A DNA stretch of 64,000 nucleotides, taken from the NCBI RefSeq assembly GCF_002902945.1, contig NZ_CP026101.1, positions 558,001 to 622,000 of the forward strand, in the 5' to 3' direction. The position numbers and the translations under genes were made by a program. This document shows positions 52,072 through 62,896 of the stretch, one piece after another (the first letter of the stretch is position 1; each line of letters opens with the position of its first letter). The stretch is from Paraburkholderia caribensis (GTDB lineage Bacteria > Pseudomonadota > Gammaproteobacteria > Burkholderiales > Burkholderiaceae). The notes beneath the pieces were generated by a model. That model made no database searches, had not been told where the DNA came from, and saw nothing but the letters and a program-made list of their open reading frames with translations.

Positions 52072-52854
52072 GTGACAGCCCGACTGCAAGGCAAGGTGGC
52101 GATTCTGACGGGCGCCGCGAGCGGTATCGGCGAAGCGGTGGCTCGCCGCTATCTCGACGAGGGCGCGCGCTGCGTGCTGGTGGACCTGAAGCCGGCCAAC
52201 GAATTCGCGCACGCACTGCGCGAAACCGACGGCGACCGGGTGCTGACAATCAGCGCGGACGTCACGAAGCGCGAAGACATCGCGCGCATCGTCGAGCAGA
52301 CAGTGCAGCGCTTCGGCCAGATCGACATTCTCTTCAACAACGCGGCACTGTTCGACATGCGCCCGCTGCTCGACGAATCCTGGGACATCTTCGACAAACT
52401 CTTCGCGGTCAACGTGAAGGGCATGTTCTTTCTGCTGCAGTCCGTCGCACAGCGCATGGTCGACCAGGGCCACGGCGGCAAGATCATCAACATGTCGTCG
52501 CAGGCGGGCCGCCGCGGCGAGGCGCTCGTGTCGCATTACTGCGCGACCAAGGCGGCCGTCCTGAGCTACACGCAGTCGGCGGCGCTGGCGCTCGCGCCGC
52601 ACAAGATCAACGTGAACGGCATCGCACCGGGCGTCGTCGATACGCCGATGTGGGAACAGGTCGATGCGCTTTTCGCGCGTTACGAGAACCGGCCGCTGGG
52701 CGAGAAGAAGCGTCTCGTCGGTGAGGCGGTGCCGCTGGGCAGGATGGGGCTGCCCGCGGATCTGACGGGGGCGGCGCTGTTCCTCGCGTCTTCGGATGCG
52801 GATTACATCACCGCGCAAACCCTGAACGTCGACGGCGGCAACTGGATGAGCTGA
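52072..52854 (+). CDS. SDR-family polyol (sorbitol/galactitol-type) dehydrogenase
   Basis: 260 aa from a GTG at 52072 with GGAG upstream (an in-frame ATG at 52009 precedes the family start). TGAASGIGEAVA is the NAD-binding glycine motif; NNAA, Ser in IINMSSQAG, and YCATKAAVLSY is the YxxxK catalytic site; the end QTLNVDGGNWMS is typical. It is similar in pattern to SmoS/PolS sorbitol dehydrogenases, which oxidise sorbitol to fructose or galactitol to tagatose. It heads a polyol transport locus. Confidence 0.88.
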   Translation: MTARLQGKVAILTGAASGIGEAVARRYLDEGARCVLVDLKPANEFAHALRETDGDRVLTISADVTKREDIARIVEQTVQRFGQIDILFNNAALFDMRPLLDESWDIFDKLFAVNVKGMFFLLQSVAQRMVDQGHGGKIINMSSQAGRRGEALVSHYCATKAAVLSYTQSAALALAPHKINVNGIAPGVVDTPMWEQVDALFARYENRPLGEKKRLVGEAVPLGRMGLPADLTGAALFLASSDADYITAQTLNVDGGNWMS

Positions 52855-52967
52855 CCGTCACTCATTCACCGGCATCCGCGCTGCGGCGTCATTCAACCTT
52901 CAACCGCACACGCCGGACACGTATCGATCAAGTACCAAAACGCAAGTACGAATAAAGGAGACAAACG

Positions 52968-54290
<1,323 letters not shown>

Positions 54291-54318
54291 GCGTAGTAGC
54301 GTCGAGGCCTGATGTCAT

Positions 54319-54347
54319 GCCGTCTGCCTGGTCACCATGCGGACGGC
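54319..54347 (+). terminator. Hairpin behind the binding protein gene
   Basis: GCCGTCTG ... CGGACGGC, an 8-bp stem (one G-U pair in RNA) with a 13-base loop, 28 bp after the stop. No T run follows, so it more likely protects the 3' end of the mRNA or slows transcription than ends it. Confidence 0.4.
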
Positions 54348-54493
54348 GTGTCCAGCAGCTGAATCGCCGCCTCGAAGTATGTAAGCCGGAACAGATGGAA
54401 AGCGCCGGCTGACAGCGCATCGTCAGCCGGACCCTGGCAGCACAGCGTGCCGCATGCCCCGCGGACCGCGCACTACCGAAGAGGTGGTCCATC

Positions 54494-55432
54494 ATGCGTC
54501 AACACTTGCGTCTACCCCTCATGCATGCCCATCCCCAAACCGAACACGAGCGCGAAGAGCGCAAGGCCGCGCACGCGCGCTGGCTCGCCATGCCGTCCGT
54601 AGGCGTCCTCGTCTTATGGATGGCGATACCTCTCGCGATGACGATCTGGTTTTCGTTCTCGCGCTACAACCTGCTGAATCCGGATGTGAAGGGATTCGCC
54701 GGTTTCGATAACTACACGTTTCTCGCCAGCGATCCATCCTTCGGCCCGTCGATCCTGCACACCATGCAGCTGATCATTTCGGTGCTGGTGATCACTGTGG
54801 TCGGCGGCGTGCTGCTGTCGGTGCTGTTCGACCGCAAGTTCTACGGGCAGGGCGTCGCGCGGCTGCTCGCCATCGCGCCGTTCTTCGTGATGCCCACCGT
54901 CTCCGCGCTGATCTGGAAGAACATGATCCTGCATCCGGTGTACGGATTGATCGCACAAGGCATGCGTGCGCTCGGGATGACGCCGATCGACTGGTTCGCC
55001 GACTATCCGTTGATCGCGGTGATCATCATCGTTTCGTGGCAGTGGTTACCGTTCGCGTTCCTCATTCTGTTCACGGCGATCCAGTCACTCGACCAGGAAC
55101 AGAAGGAAGCCGCGAAGATCGACGGCGCGGGTCCGTTCTCGATGTTCTTCTTCATCACGCTGCCGCACCTGAAACGCGCGATCGCGGTCGTGGTGATGAT
55201 GGAAACCATTTTCCTGCTGTCGATCTTCGCTGAAATCTACACGACGACGGGCGGCGGCCCGGGCAACGCGACCACCAATCTGTCGTACCTGATCTACGCG
55301 CTCGGCCTGCAACAGTTCGACGTCGGCCTTGCATCGGCAGGCGGGATTCTCGCCGTGGTGCTCGCGAATATCGTGTCGTTCTTCCTCGTGCGCATGCTCG
55401 CGAAGAACCTGAAAGGGGAGTACGAAAAATGA
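54494..55432 (+). CDS. Polyol/sugar ABC transporter permease 1
   Basis: 312 aa with six membrane segments; the first is MPSVGVLVLWMAIPLAMTIWFSF. The EAA loop region reads QEQKEAAKIDGAGPFSMFFFITLPHLK, matching carbohydrate permeases of the MalF type. GAGGTGG is upstream of the ATG. Its stop overlaps the next permease start (ATGA, 55429-55432). Confidence 0.92.
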   Translation: MRQHLRLPLMHAHPQTEHEREERKAAHARWLAMPSVGVLVLWMAIPLAMTIWFSFSRYNLLNPDVKGFAGFDNYTFLASDPSFGPSILHTMQLIISVLVITVVGGVLLSVLFDRKFYGQGVARLLAIAPFFVMPTVSALIWKNMILHPVYGLIAQGMRALGMTPIDWFADYPLIAVIIIVSWQWLPFAFLILFTAIQSLDQEQKEAAKIDGAGPFSMFFFITLPHLKRAIAVVVMMETIFLLSIFAEIYTTTGGGPGNATTNLSYLIYALGLQQFDVGLASAGGILAVVLANIVSFFLVRMLAKNLKGEYEK

Positions 55433-56295
55433 GCCAGGTTGCCGCTACACCTGTTACGACGAGTCTTTCGAAAACGAACTCGCCGTTGGCCGTCGTCCGA
55501 CGCAGCATTCCGGGCATCCTTGCGTGGCTGATTGCGCTGTTGCTGTTCTTCCCGATCTTCTGGATGACGATCACAGCATTCAAGACGGAGCAACAGGCTT
55601 ACGCGTCGTCGCTGTTCTTCATGCCGACGCTCGAAAGCTTCCGCGAAGTGTTCGCGCGCAGCAATTACTTCGGCTTCGCGTGGAACTCGATCCTGATCTC
55701 GGTCGGCGTCACGCTGCTGTGCCTGATCCTGGCCGTGCCGTGCGCCTACGCGATGGCGTTTTTCCCGACGCGGCGTACGCAGAAAGTGCTGCTGTGGATG
55801 CTGTCGACGAAGATGATGCCGTCCGTCGGCGTGCTGGTGCCGATCTATCTGCTGTGGAAGAACAGCGGATTGCTCGATACCGTCAGCGGCCTCGTGATCG
55901 TCTACACGCTGATCAACCTGCCCATCGCGGTATGGATGTCGTTCACGTACTTCGCGGAAATTCCGCGCGACATTCTCGAAGCGGGACGCATCGACGGTGC
56001 CGCGACGTGGCAGGAAATCGTCTATCTGCTGATGCCGATGTCGCTGCCGGGGCTCGCATCGACCGCGCTGCTGCTGGTGATCCTGTCGTGGAACGAGGCG
56101 TTCTGGAGCATCAACCTGTCCAGTTCGAACGCCGCGCCGCTGACGGTGTTCATCGCGTCGTATTCGAGTCCTGAAGGCTTGTTCTGGGCGAAGCTGTCGG
56201 CGGCGTCGCTGCTGGCGGTAGCGCCGATCCTGATCGTCGGCTGGGTGTCGCAGAAACAGCTGGTGCGTGGCCTTACCTTCGGGGCGGTGAAGTGA
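55429..56295 (+). CDS. Polyol/sugar ABC transporter permease 2
   Basis: 288 aa with six membrane segments; the EAA loop is PRDILEAGRIDGAATWQEIVYLLMPMSLPGLAST, typical of MalG-type permeases. The N-terminus (VAATPVTTSLSKTNSP) is polar. It pairs with permease 1 in the membrane. The stop overlaps a GTG start of the HAD gene. Confidence 0.92.
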   Translation: MSQVAATPVTTSLSKTNSPLAVVRRSIPGILAWLIALLLFFPIFWMTITAFKTEQQAYASSLFFMPTLESFREVFARSNYFGFAWNSILISVGVTLLCLILAVPCAYAMAFFPTRRTQKVLLWMLSTKMMPSVGVLVPIYLLWKNSGLLDTVSGLVIVYTLINLPIAVWMSFTYFAEIPRDILEAGRIDGAATWQEIVYLLMPMSLPGLASTALLLVILSWNEAFWSINLSSSNAAPLTVFIASYSSPEGLFWAKLSAASLLAVAPILIVGWVSQKQLVRGLTFGAVK

Positions 56296-56987
56296 CGGAG
56301 ATCAGAACAGAGGCGAAGCTCGCGCTCATCTGCGATTGCGACGGCGTGCTGATCGACAGCGAAGCCGTCGCGGCCGCGGTCCTCGTCGAGGAACTCGAAG
56401 CGCGCTGGCCCGGTACGGACGTCGCGCCCGTCGTGATGCCGTTGCTCGGCCTGCGCACGGAACGCGTGCTGGCAGGCACGGCATCGGCGCTGGGCCGGAC
56501 GCTTGCCGAAGTCGACGTCGAAGCGATTCGCAGCGCAGTCGAACGGGCGGCCGTCAAGGCGCCGATGGTCGACGGCATCGAGATCGCGCTCGCGAGCATT
56601 CCGTTGACGAAGGCCTGCGCGAGCAACAGCTTTCGCGCGTATGTCGAAGCGGCGCTGGCGCGCACCGGCCTCGTGAAGCATTTCGGCGACCGGCTGTTCT
56701 GCGCGGATTCCGTCGCGCATCCGAAGCCGGCGCCCGACGTCTATCTCGCCGCCGCTCGCGGGCTCGGCGTGAACCCGGAAGCGTGCCTCGTGATCGAGGA
56801 CAGCGTGGCGGGCGTGACGGCGGCGACGGCAGCGGGCATGACGGTGTATGGATTCATCGGCGGCGGTCATGCGAGCGAGGATCAGATCGGCGCGCTGCGC
56901 CGCGTGGGCGCACAACACGTATTCGACGGCATGACGCAATTGCCGGAACTGGCCGCGCGATGGTTGCAGCGCGTGACGGTGGCATGA
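56292..56987 (+). CDS. HAD-superfamily hydrolase in the polyol locus
   Basis: 231 aa from a GTG at 56292 in a 4-bp overlap with the permease stop. HAD motifs: ICDCDGVLIDSEAVAA (nucleophile Asp), SNSFRAYVEAAL (motif II Ser), Lys in AHPKPAPDVYL and EDSVAGVTAATAAGM (motif IV). It resembles beta-phosphoglucomutase-like phosphatases. Location between transporter genes suggests it acts on a phosphorylated intermediate of polyol breakdown, but no substrate is shown. Confidence 0.88.
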   Translation: MTEIRTEAKLALICDCDGVLIDSEAVAAAVLVEELEARWPGTDVAPVVMPLLGLRTERVLAGTASALGRTLAEVDVEAIRSAVERAAVKAPMVDGIEIALASIPLTKACASNSFRAYVEAALARTGLVKHFGDRLFCADSVAHPKPAPDVYLAAARGLGVNPEACLVIEDSVAGVTAATAAGMTVYGFIGGGHASEDQIGALRRVGAQHVFDGMTQLPELAARWLQRVTVA

Positions 56988-57036
56988 CGGCATCGGCGAA
57001 ACGATTAAACGTAGTACGGAAATCCGGAGACACATC

Positions 57037-58146
57037 ATGGCAAGCGTAACTCTGCGCAACATCAGAAAGGCCTACGACGACAACGAGGTAATGCGCAACA
57101 TCAACCTCGACATCCAGGACGGCGAGTTCGTCGTGTTCGTCGGCCCAAGCGGCTGCGGCAAGTCCACGCTGATGCGGATGATTGCCGGCCTCGAAGACAT
57201 TTCGGGCGGCGACCTGAATATCGACGGTGTACGCATGAACGACGTGCCGCCCGCCAAGCGCGGCATCGCGATGGTGTTCCAGTCGTACGCGCTGTATCCG
57301 CACATGACGCTGTATGACAACATGGCGTTCGGCCTGAAGCTCGCGGGCACGAAGAAGCCGGAGATCGACGCCGCCGTGCGCAACGCCGCGAAGATTCTGC
57401 ATATCGACCACTTGCTCGAACGCAAGCCGAAGCAGCTGTCGGGCGGTCAGCGTCAGCGCGTGGCGATCGGCCGCGCGATCACGCGCAAGCCGAAGGTGTT
57501 TCTGTTCGACGAACCGCTGTCGAACCTCGACGCCGCGCTGCGCGTGAAGATGCGCCTCGAATTCGCGCGCCTGCACGACGAGCTGAAGACCACGATGATC
57601 TACGTCACGCACGATCAGGTCGAAGCGATGACGCTCGCCGACAAGATCGTCGTGTTGTCGGCGGGGAATCTGGAGCAGGTCGGCAGCCCGAACATGCTGT
57701 ATCACGCGCCGGCAAACCGGTTCGTGGCGGGCTTCATCGGATCGCCGAAGATGAATTTCCTCGAAGGCGTCGTGCAGTCGATATCGGCGAGCGGCGTGCT
57801 CGTCAGGTACGAAACGGGCGAGACGCAGCTCGTGCTGGTCGAGCCGGGCCGCGCGAAAGAAGGCGACAAGGTGACGGTCGGCATTCGCCCCGAGCATCTG
57901 CATCTCGATCTGCCCGACAACGGCGTATCGGCAAGCGTGATGGCTATCGAATCGCTCGGCGATGCAGCGTATCTGTACGCCGAAAGCAGCGTTGCACCGG
58001 ACGGCCTGATCGCGCGTATTCCGCCGCTCGAGCGGCATGAGAAGGGCGGGACGATCCGGGTCGGCGCGACGCCCGATCACTGCCATTTGTTCGACAGCGA
58101 CGGACAGGCGTTCCATCGCAAGATCGTCGAAGTGCTCGCGGCCTGA
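57037..58146 (+). CDS. Polyol/sugar ABC transporter ATP-binding protein (UgpC/SmoK type)
   Basis: 369 aa. Walker A FVGPSGCGKST, signature LSGGQRQRVAIGRAI, Walker B VFLFDEPLSNLDAALR, H-loop VTHDQVEAM. The C-terminal TOBE region (GFIGSPKMNFLEGVV, TVGIRPEHLHL) is typical of MalK-like ATPases. It powers the two permeases encoded upstream. A strong terminator follows, closing the operon. Confidence 0.93.
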   Translation: MASVTLRNIRKAYDDNEVMRNINLDIQDGEFVVFVGPSGCGKSTLMRMIAGLEDISGGDLNIDGVRMNDVPPAKRGIAMVFQSYALYPHMTLYDNMAFGLKLAGTKKPEIDAAVRNAAKILHIDHLLERKPKQLSGGQRQRVAIGRAITRKPKVFLFDEPLSNLDAALRVKMRLEFARLHDELKTTMIYVTHDQVEAMTLADKIVVLSAGNLEQVGSPNMLYHAPANRFVAGFIGSPKMNFLEGVVQSISASGVLVRYETGETQLVLVEPGRAKEGDKVTVGIRPEHLHLDLPDNGVSASVMAIESLGDAAYLYAESSVAPDGLIARIPPLERHEKGGTIRVGATPDHCHLFDSDGQAFHRKIVEVLAA

Positions 58147-58162
58147 TCCGCCGCTCGACCAG

Positions 58163-58200
58163 GGCGCCGTTGCAAGCTTTGCAACGGCGCCTTTCCTTTT
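58163..58200 (+). terminator. Terminator of the polyol transport operon
   Basis: GGCGCCGTTGCAA - GCT - TTGCAACGGCGCC, a perfect 13-bp stem, then TTTCCTTTT. It begins 17 bp beyond the stop. Confidence 0.92.
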
Positions 58201-58390
58201 GCAGACTCGGACTTCTCCGATATCTCTGCCGCCTATCTCATATCAAAATTGTGCATCGTCTGACAGCGCGCACCTGAGCGGTTCTTCAGGTGGGTTCTGT
58301 CGGTTCTCCCGTCCATTGCCCCGAACATGTCATCCGCGCGATTGCTACCATGATCGCGAGACTCCGCGTGTTCGGCCGACTCAAGACGCC

Positions 58391-60175
58391 ATGCACAACG
58401 CTGCCGCTCCCACACCTCAAGAAGCCGTCCCGACACCGGCTGTCGATCACGCGCTCGCGCTGCATCGCGCCGGCCAGCTCGATCGCGCTGAACAGGCGTA
58501 TCGCGCGCTAGTCGACGCACAGCCCGACGACGCAAACACGCTTTATATGCTCGGCGTGCTGCACTTGCAGCGCACGGATATCGAACGCGCAATCACATGC
58601 TTCGATGCGTCACTGGCGCTTCGGCCTGACGACGCGGACTGTCTGAACGATCGCGGAATCGCGGCGCTTTCGCGCGCCGACAACGAAGGCGCCGCTAGTT
58701 TTTTTCGAAGAGCCGTGGAATGCGCGCCGCAAGATGCGCTCGCGCACTGCAACCTGGGCAAGGCGCTGCGGCGCCTGTCCAGGCCTGAAGAAGCGCTGAG
58801 CCACTTCCAGCGCGCGCTTGCCATCGAACACGACCTGTTGGACGCGCTGCTCGGCAGCGCGGATGTGCTCGAAGTTCTTTCCCGTCCACATGAAGCCGTG
58901 GCCGCCTACGAATCCGCCGCACGTTACGCTCCCGATGATCTGCGCGTGCTGCTGGGTCTCGGCTTGACGCTGAACGCCGTGCGCCGCCATGCGCAAGCCG
59001 AAGCATGCTTCGAACGCGCCTTGCAGAAGGAACCGGAAAATCCGCACGCGCTGTTCGGGATCGCGTTTGCAACGGATGGCCAGTTGAAGTTCGACGATGC
59101 GCTCGCCCGATACTATCGCGCGCTGGAAGTCATGCCCGATTCGCCGACGCTGCACAACAACGTCGCGTTCACGCTGACCTGCATGTCGCGTTACGACGAA
59201 GCGGATCATCACTTACGGCGTGCCATCGAACTCACGCCGGATCTCTCGAATGCTCACAAGTTGCTAGGCATGTCGGAGCTGCGGCGCGGAAATTTCCGCA
59301 AGGGCTGGGCGTATTACGAGTATCGCAAGACGACGCCGAGCGGGCTGCGCGATTACCCGAAGTGCGAGATGCCCGAATGGCGGGGCGAGACCGTCGAAGG
59401 CAAGCGCTTTCTGCTAGTGCGCGAACAGGGTGCGGGCGACCAGTTGCAGTTCATTCGTTATGCGAGCGTGCTGCACGACATGGGCGCAACCGTCGATGTG
59501 TGGACCAGTGTGGAACTGGCGCCGCTCTTTGCCCGCGTGCGCGGTGTGAACGATGTGTTGACGGCGTTGCCCCGAGGTGCCGTCTACGACTACTACTGCC
59601 CGATGATGAGCGTGCCCGCATGGCTGAACGACGACGCGATTCCGGGCGCGGCGCCGTACCTGTCCGTCGATGACACGCAGGTCGCCGCATGGCGCGCGCG
59701 GCTCGAACAGGCCGCGGGGTCGCGCAAGAAAATCGGCCTGGTGTGGGCGGGCAATCCGGATCATTACCTCGATGTCTACCGTTCGGCGCGGCTCGCGGCG
59801 CTCGAACCGCTTGCGTCGGTCGGCGGCCTGGCATGGTTCGCGTTGCAGAAGGGCGCGCCGGAGACGCAACTCGATGGCGTTGCGCAGCGCTGGCCGATCT
59901 GCGCGCTTGGCCAGTCGCTCGACAGCTTTTACACGACGGCAGCCGTGATCCAGTCACTGGATCTCGTCATCACCGTCGATACATCCGTCGCGCATCTGGC
60001 CGGCGCGCTCGGCAAGCCGGTCTGGGTGATGCTGCCGCAGCAGGCAGACTGGCGCTGGATGATATCGGGCGAGACGAACCCGTGGTATCCGACCGCGCGG
60101 CTTTTTCGGCAACAGGTTTTAGGCGACTGGTCGCCCGTCGTCGAAGCGCTGCGCAGCGCGCTCGAAGCGCTCTAG
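58391..60175 (+). CDS. TPR protein with glycosyltransferase-9-like C-terminal domain
   Basis: 594 aa from the ATG at 58391 (MHNAAAPTPQEAVPTPAVDHALALHRAG). Residues ~15-300 are tetratricopeptide repeats of the type ALVDAQPDDANTLYMLGVLHLQ and EALSHFQRALAIEHDLLDALLG. The C-terminal part (about 340-590) has FLLVREQGAGDQLQFIRYASVL, KKIGLVWAGNPDHYLD, and LDLVITVDTSVAHLAGALGKPVWVMLP, resembling heptosyltransferase-type GT-B folds. It is probably cytosolic and modifies proteins or cell-surface sugars; evidence for catalysis is lacking. No direct link to polyol genes. Confidence 0.85.
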   Translation: MHNAAAPTPQEAVPTPAVDHALALHRAGQLDRAEQAYRALVDAQPDDANTLYMLGVLHLQRTDIERAITCFDASLALRPDDADCLNDRGIAALSRADNEGAASFFRRAVECAPQDALAHCNLGKALRRLSRPEEALSHFQRALAIEHDLLDALLGSADVLEVLSRPHEAVAAYESAARYAPDDLRVLLGLGLTLNAVRRHAQAEACFERALQKEPENPHALFGIAFATDGQLKFDDALARYYRALEVMPDSPTLHNNVAFTLTCMSRYDEADHHLRRAIELTPDLSNAHKLLGMSELRRGNFRKGWAYYEYRKTTPSGLRDYPKCEMPEWRGETVEGKRFLLVREQGAGDQLQFIRYASVLHDMGATVDVWTSVELAPLFARVRGVNDVLTALPRGAVYDYYCPMMSVPAWLNDDAIPGAAPYLSVDDTQVAAWRARLEQAAGSRKKIGLVWAGNPDHYLDVYRSARLAALEPLASVGGLAWFALQKGAPETQLDGVAQRWPICALGQSLDSFYTTAAVIQSLDLVITVDTSVAHLAGALGKPVWVMLPQQADWRWMISGETNPWYPTARLFRQQVLGDWSPVVEALRSALEAL

Positions 60176-60185
60176 CGCAAGCGAA

Positions 60186-60203
60186 CCGCGCGCGGGCGCG
60201 CGG
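60186..60203. terminator. GC hairpin between convergent genes
   Basis: CCGCGCG-CGGG-CGCGCGG, a 7-bp stem between the TPR gene (stop 60175) and the SorC-type regulator (stop at 60204). No T run. Confidence 0.4.
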
Positions 60204-61160
60204 CTAACCTGCGCCGTGATTCAGCGCGGCCCGCGCGCACAACTCGTCGGTCACGAGCCCCGACAGCCAGCCGCCCTTCAACGCGGCAATCACCGCATTG
60301 CGCTTGCGTTCGCCTCCGGCGAAGCCGATCACGGGACGCTTCGGCGGCGAATCGAGCCGCAGGCTCGTCACGCGGCGCCCGGTCGGCGACTCGACGCGCG
60401 CGCCGTTCGCATCGATAGGCAGTCCGAGCAGTTCGGCCACCGCGCCGAGCGACACCAGTTCTTCCACTTCATCCGACGTGATGAAGCCGTCTTCATGCAG
60501 CGGGCAACGCAGCCCGATATTGCCGATCCCGACGAACGCGACATCCGCGTCGCCCGACAGCGATTCGACGATCCGGTACAGACGGTGATTGCACCATTGC
60601 GCGCGTTCCGCTTCGCTGTCCGCGATCAACGGCGCAGGCAGCAGAAAGTGCTTGCCGCCCGTCTTCTCGGAGATATGCAGCGCGACGTCGTAGCGGTTCG
60701 ACGAGCCGTCCTGCGCAATCGCGCCGACCATCGACACCAGCCGGTGCTGGGGCCGCTCCAGCTGCCCGACCTGATCGACGACGGCCTTCAGCGTACGGCC
60801 GCTGCTCACAGCGACGACCATCGGCTTTTCTTCGCCGAGGTAGCGTTCCATCACCTGCGCGCCCGCGACGGCGAGCTTGCGGTCGATTTCTTCGGGCTTG
60901 TCATTGTCGACGGGAACGACCTCGCACATCGACAGGCCATAGCGCTTCGATAGCTGATCGGCGAGCGACAGACAGTCCGCCAGCCGATGATCGACGCGCA
61001 CGCGAATCAGGTTCTTCTCGACGGCGAACGCGACGAGCCGTTGCGCGACGGGCCGCGACACCTGCAGTTTTTCGGCGATCTCGTTCTGCGTATTGCCGGC
61101 CACGTAGTAGAGCCAGGCGGCGCGCGTTGCGAGATCGAGCTTTTCAGTGGACTTGGGCAC
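60204..61160 (-). CDS. SorC/DeoR-family sugar-binding transcriptional regulator
   Basis: 318 aa. N-terminal helix-turn-helix ATRAAWLYYVAGNTQNEIAEKLQVSRPVAQRLVAFAVEK, then the sugar-phosphate-binding domain with VVAVSSGRTLKAVVDQV, DVAFVGIGNIG and VIGFAGGERKRNAVIAALKGGWLSGLVTDE. It is on the same strand as and downstream of xylB and the polyol dehydrogenase gene. It is expected to respond to a phosphorylated sugar and control the locus. Confidence 0.9.
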   Translation of the reverse strand: MPKSTEKLDLATRAAWLYYVAGNTQNEIAEKLQVSRPVAQRLVAFAVEKNLIRVRVDHRLADCLSLADQLSKRYGLSMCEVVPVDNDKPEEIDRKLAVAGAQVMERYLGEEKPMVVAVSSGRTLKAVVDQVGQLERPQHRLVSMVGAIAQDGSSNRYDVALHISEKTGGKHFLLPAPLIADSEAERAQWCNHRLYRIVESLSGDADVAFVGIGNIGLRCPLHEDGFITSDEVEELVSLGAVAELLGLPIDANGARVESPTGRRVTSLRLDSPPKRPVIGFAGGERKRNAVIAALKGGWLSGLVTDELCARAALNHGAG

Positions 61161-61287
61161 GATGTTGTCGGTCTGAATGGCGCTAGTGCGTACGACGTCG
61201 ATGTGTCACCAGGAAGCCCGTATCGGGCGATCTGGTGCGCTGCATGCCGAGGACATTCATCGCAGTCTTCACGGGTGGTTCATGCGT

Positions 61288-62772
61288 TCAAGCCCCGTCC
61301 GCTTCGGGCGCGGGCACGAACAGCGGCTTCACATGCCGGTACAGCGCGCGATAACCCGCGAGCCGCTCGCGCAGCATCGCATGGCGCCGCGCGTCCGGCG
61401 TGAATTCGATTTCGACGGGCGGCTTGGTCAGCACCTTCGCCGGATCGCCGCCCGCCGCGAGCCAGCCCAGACGCGCCGCCCCGAGCGCGGCGCCCGTTTC
61501 GCCGCCGCCGTGCTTGCGCGTGGTGGTGTTGAGCGAATCGGCGAGCAGTTGCGCCCAGTAGTTGCTGCGCGCGCCGCCTCCCAGCAGCGACAGCGCGTTC
61601 ACTTCGGTGCCCGCCGCGCGCAGCGCGTCGAGGCCGTCCGTCAGCGCGAGCGTCACGCCTTCGAGCACGGCATAGCCGAGCAGGGCGCGGTCGGTCGCGT
61701 GGGTCATGCCGAAGAACACGCCTTGCGAATATGGATCGTTGTGCGGCGTGCGTTCGCCCGACAGATACGGCAGGAACAACGGCGCAGTCGCGAGCGCGTC
61801 GTCGGGCAGCTTTTCGACTTCGGCGAGCAGCGTCGGCTCGTCGGTGGAGGTGAGCTTGCAGACCCAGCGCAGGCAGCTCGCCGCCGACAGCACCACGCTC
61901 ATCTGATGCCAGCGGTCGGGGATCGCATGACAGAACGCATGCACAGCCGATTCGGGGTTCGGGCGGAAGCTGTTGCCGATCACGCACAGCACGCCCGACG
62001 TGCCGAGCGACACGAAGCCGTCGCCCGGTTGCGTCGCGCCGATGCCGATTGCGCTCGTCGCATTGTCGCCGCCGCCCGCCGCGACCACGACGGGTTCGCG
62101 CAAGCCGAGCTCGCGCGCGAGTTCCGGGCGCAGCATGCCCGACGGCGCGCTGCCTTCCGCCAGACGCGGCATGTGCGAGCGGTTCAGGTCGCAGGCGGCG
62201 AGCAGCGTATCGGACCAGTCGCGCTGCGCGACGTCGAGCCAGAGCGTGCCGGCGGCGTCGGACGGATCGGAGACCTTGTCGCCCGTCAGTTGCAGACGCA
62301 AATAATCTTTCGGCAGCAACACGCAGGCGGTCTGCCGGAAGATCTCCGGCTCGTGGCGCGCCACCCACAGCAGCTTCGGCGCGGTGAAGCCGGGCATCGC
62401 CAGATTGCCGGCGATCCGATGCAGATCCGGCGCGCGCCGGAGCAACTCATCGCATTCCTCGACGGCGCGCATGTCGTTCCAGAGGATCGCGGGACGCAGC
62501 ACGCGGTCTTCATTGTCGAGCAGCACGGCACCGTGCATCTGTCCCGACAGCCCGATGCCGCGAATCTGCGCGAACTGCTCCGGGTAGCGGTCGCGCAGCG
62601 CGAAGAGCGCGGCGCGCGTGCCTTGCCACCAGTCGGACGGATTCTGCTCCGACCAGCGCTGATGCGGACGCGAAACGGTGAACGGAGAACCCGCCGTGCC
62701 GACCACGCGTCCGTCGGACGCGAGCAGCAGAACTTTTACTTCGGACGTGCCGAGGTCGATGCCGAGATACAT
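61288..62772 (-). CDS. xylB: Xylulokinase
   Basis: 494 aa. It begins MYLGIDLGTSEVKVLLLASDG and has GLSGQMHGAVLLDNEDRVLRPAILWNDMRA, PKLLWVARHEPEIF and LLPKDYLRLQLTGDKVSDPSDAAGT, then GGGDNATSAIG and LLGGGARSNYWAQLLAD: the full XylB pattern. It phosphorylates D-xylulose made from D-arabitol or xylitol by the dehydrogenases encoded nearby. The gap to the upstream dehydrogenase gene has a hairpin. It is a paralogue of the kinase at 41525. Confidence 0.94.
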   Translation of the reverse strand: MYLGIDLGTSEVKVLLLASDGRVVGTAGSPFTVSRPHQRWSEQNPSDWWQGTRAALFALRDRYPEQFAQIRGIGLSGQMHGAVLLDNEDRVLRPAILWNDMRAVEECDELLRRAPDLHRIAGNLAMPGFTAPKLLWVARHEPEIFRQTACVLLPKDYLRLQLTGDKVSDPSDAAGTLWLDVAQRDWSDTLLAACDLNRSHMPRLAEGSAPSGMLRPELARELGLREPVVVAAGGGDNATSAIGIGATQPGDGFVSLGTSGVLCVIGNSFRPNPESAVHAFCHAIPDRWHQMSVVLSAASCLRWVCKLTSTDEPTLLAEVEKLPDDALATAPLFLPYLSGERTPHNDPYSQGVFFGMTHATDRALLGYAVLEGVTLALTDGLDALRAAGTEVNALSLLGGGARSNYWAQLLADSLNTTTRKHGGGETGAALGAARLGWLAAGGDPAKVLTKPPVEIEFTPDARRHAMLRERLAGYRALYRHVKPLFVPAPEADGA

Positions 62773-62896
62773 GGGCGCGAAACCTTCGTCGGTAGGAGAT
62801 GCGCTACTTTAGCCGCATGCCGCGTGCGATGCCATGCGCAAAAGACCTGACGCATCGCATGTATCGCAGCCATCGGATACGGCGCTCAATGGGATC

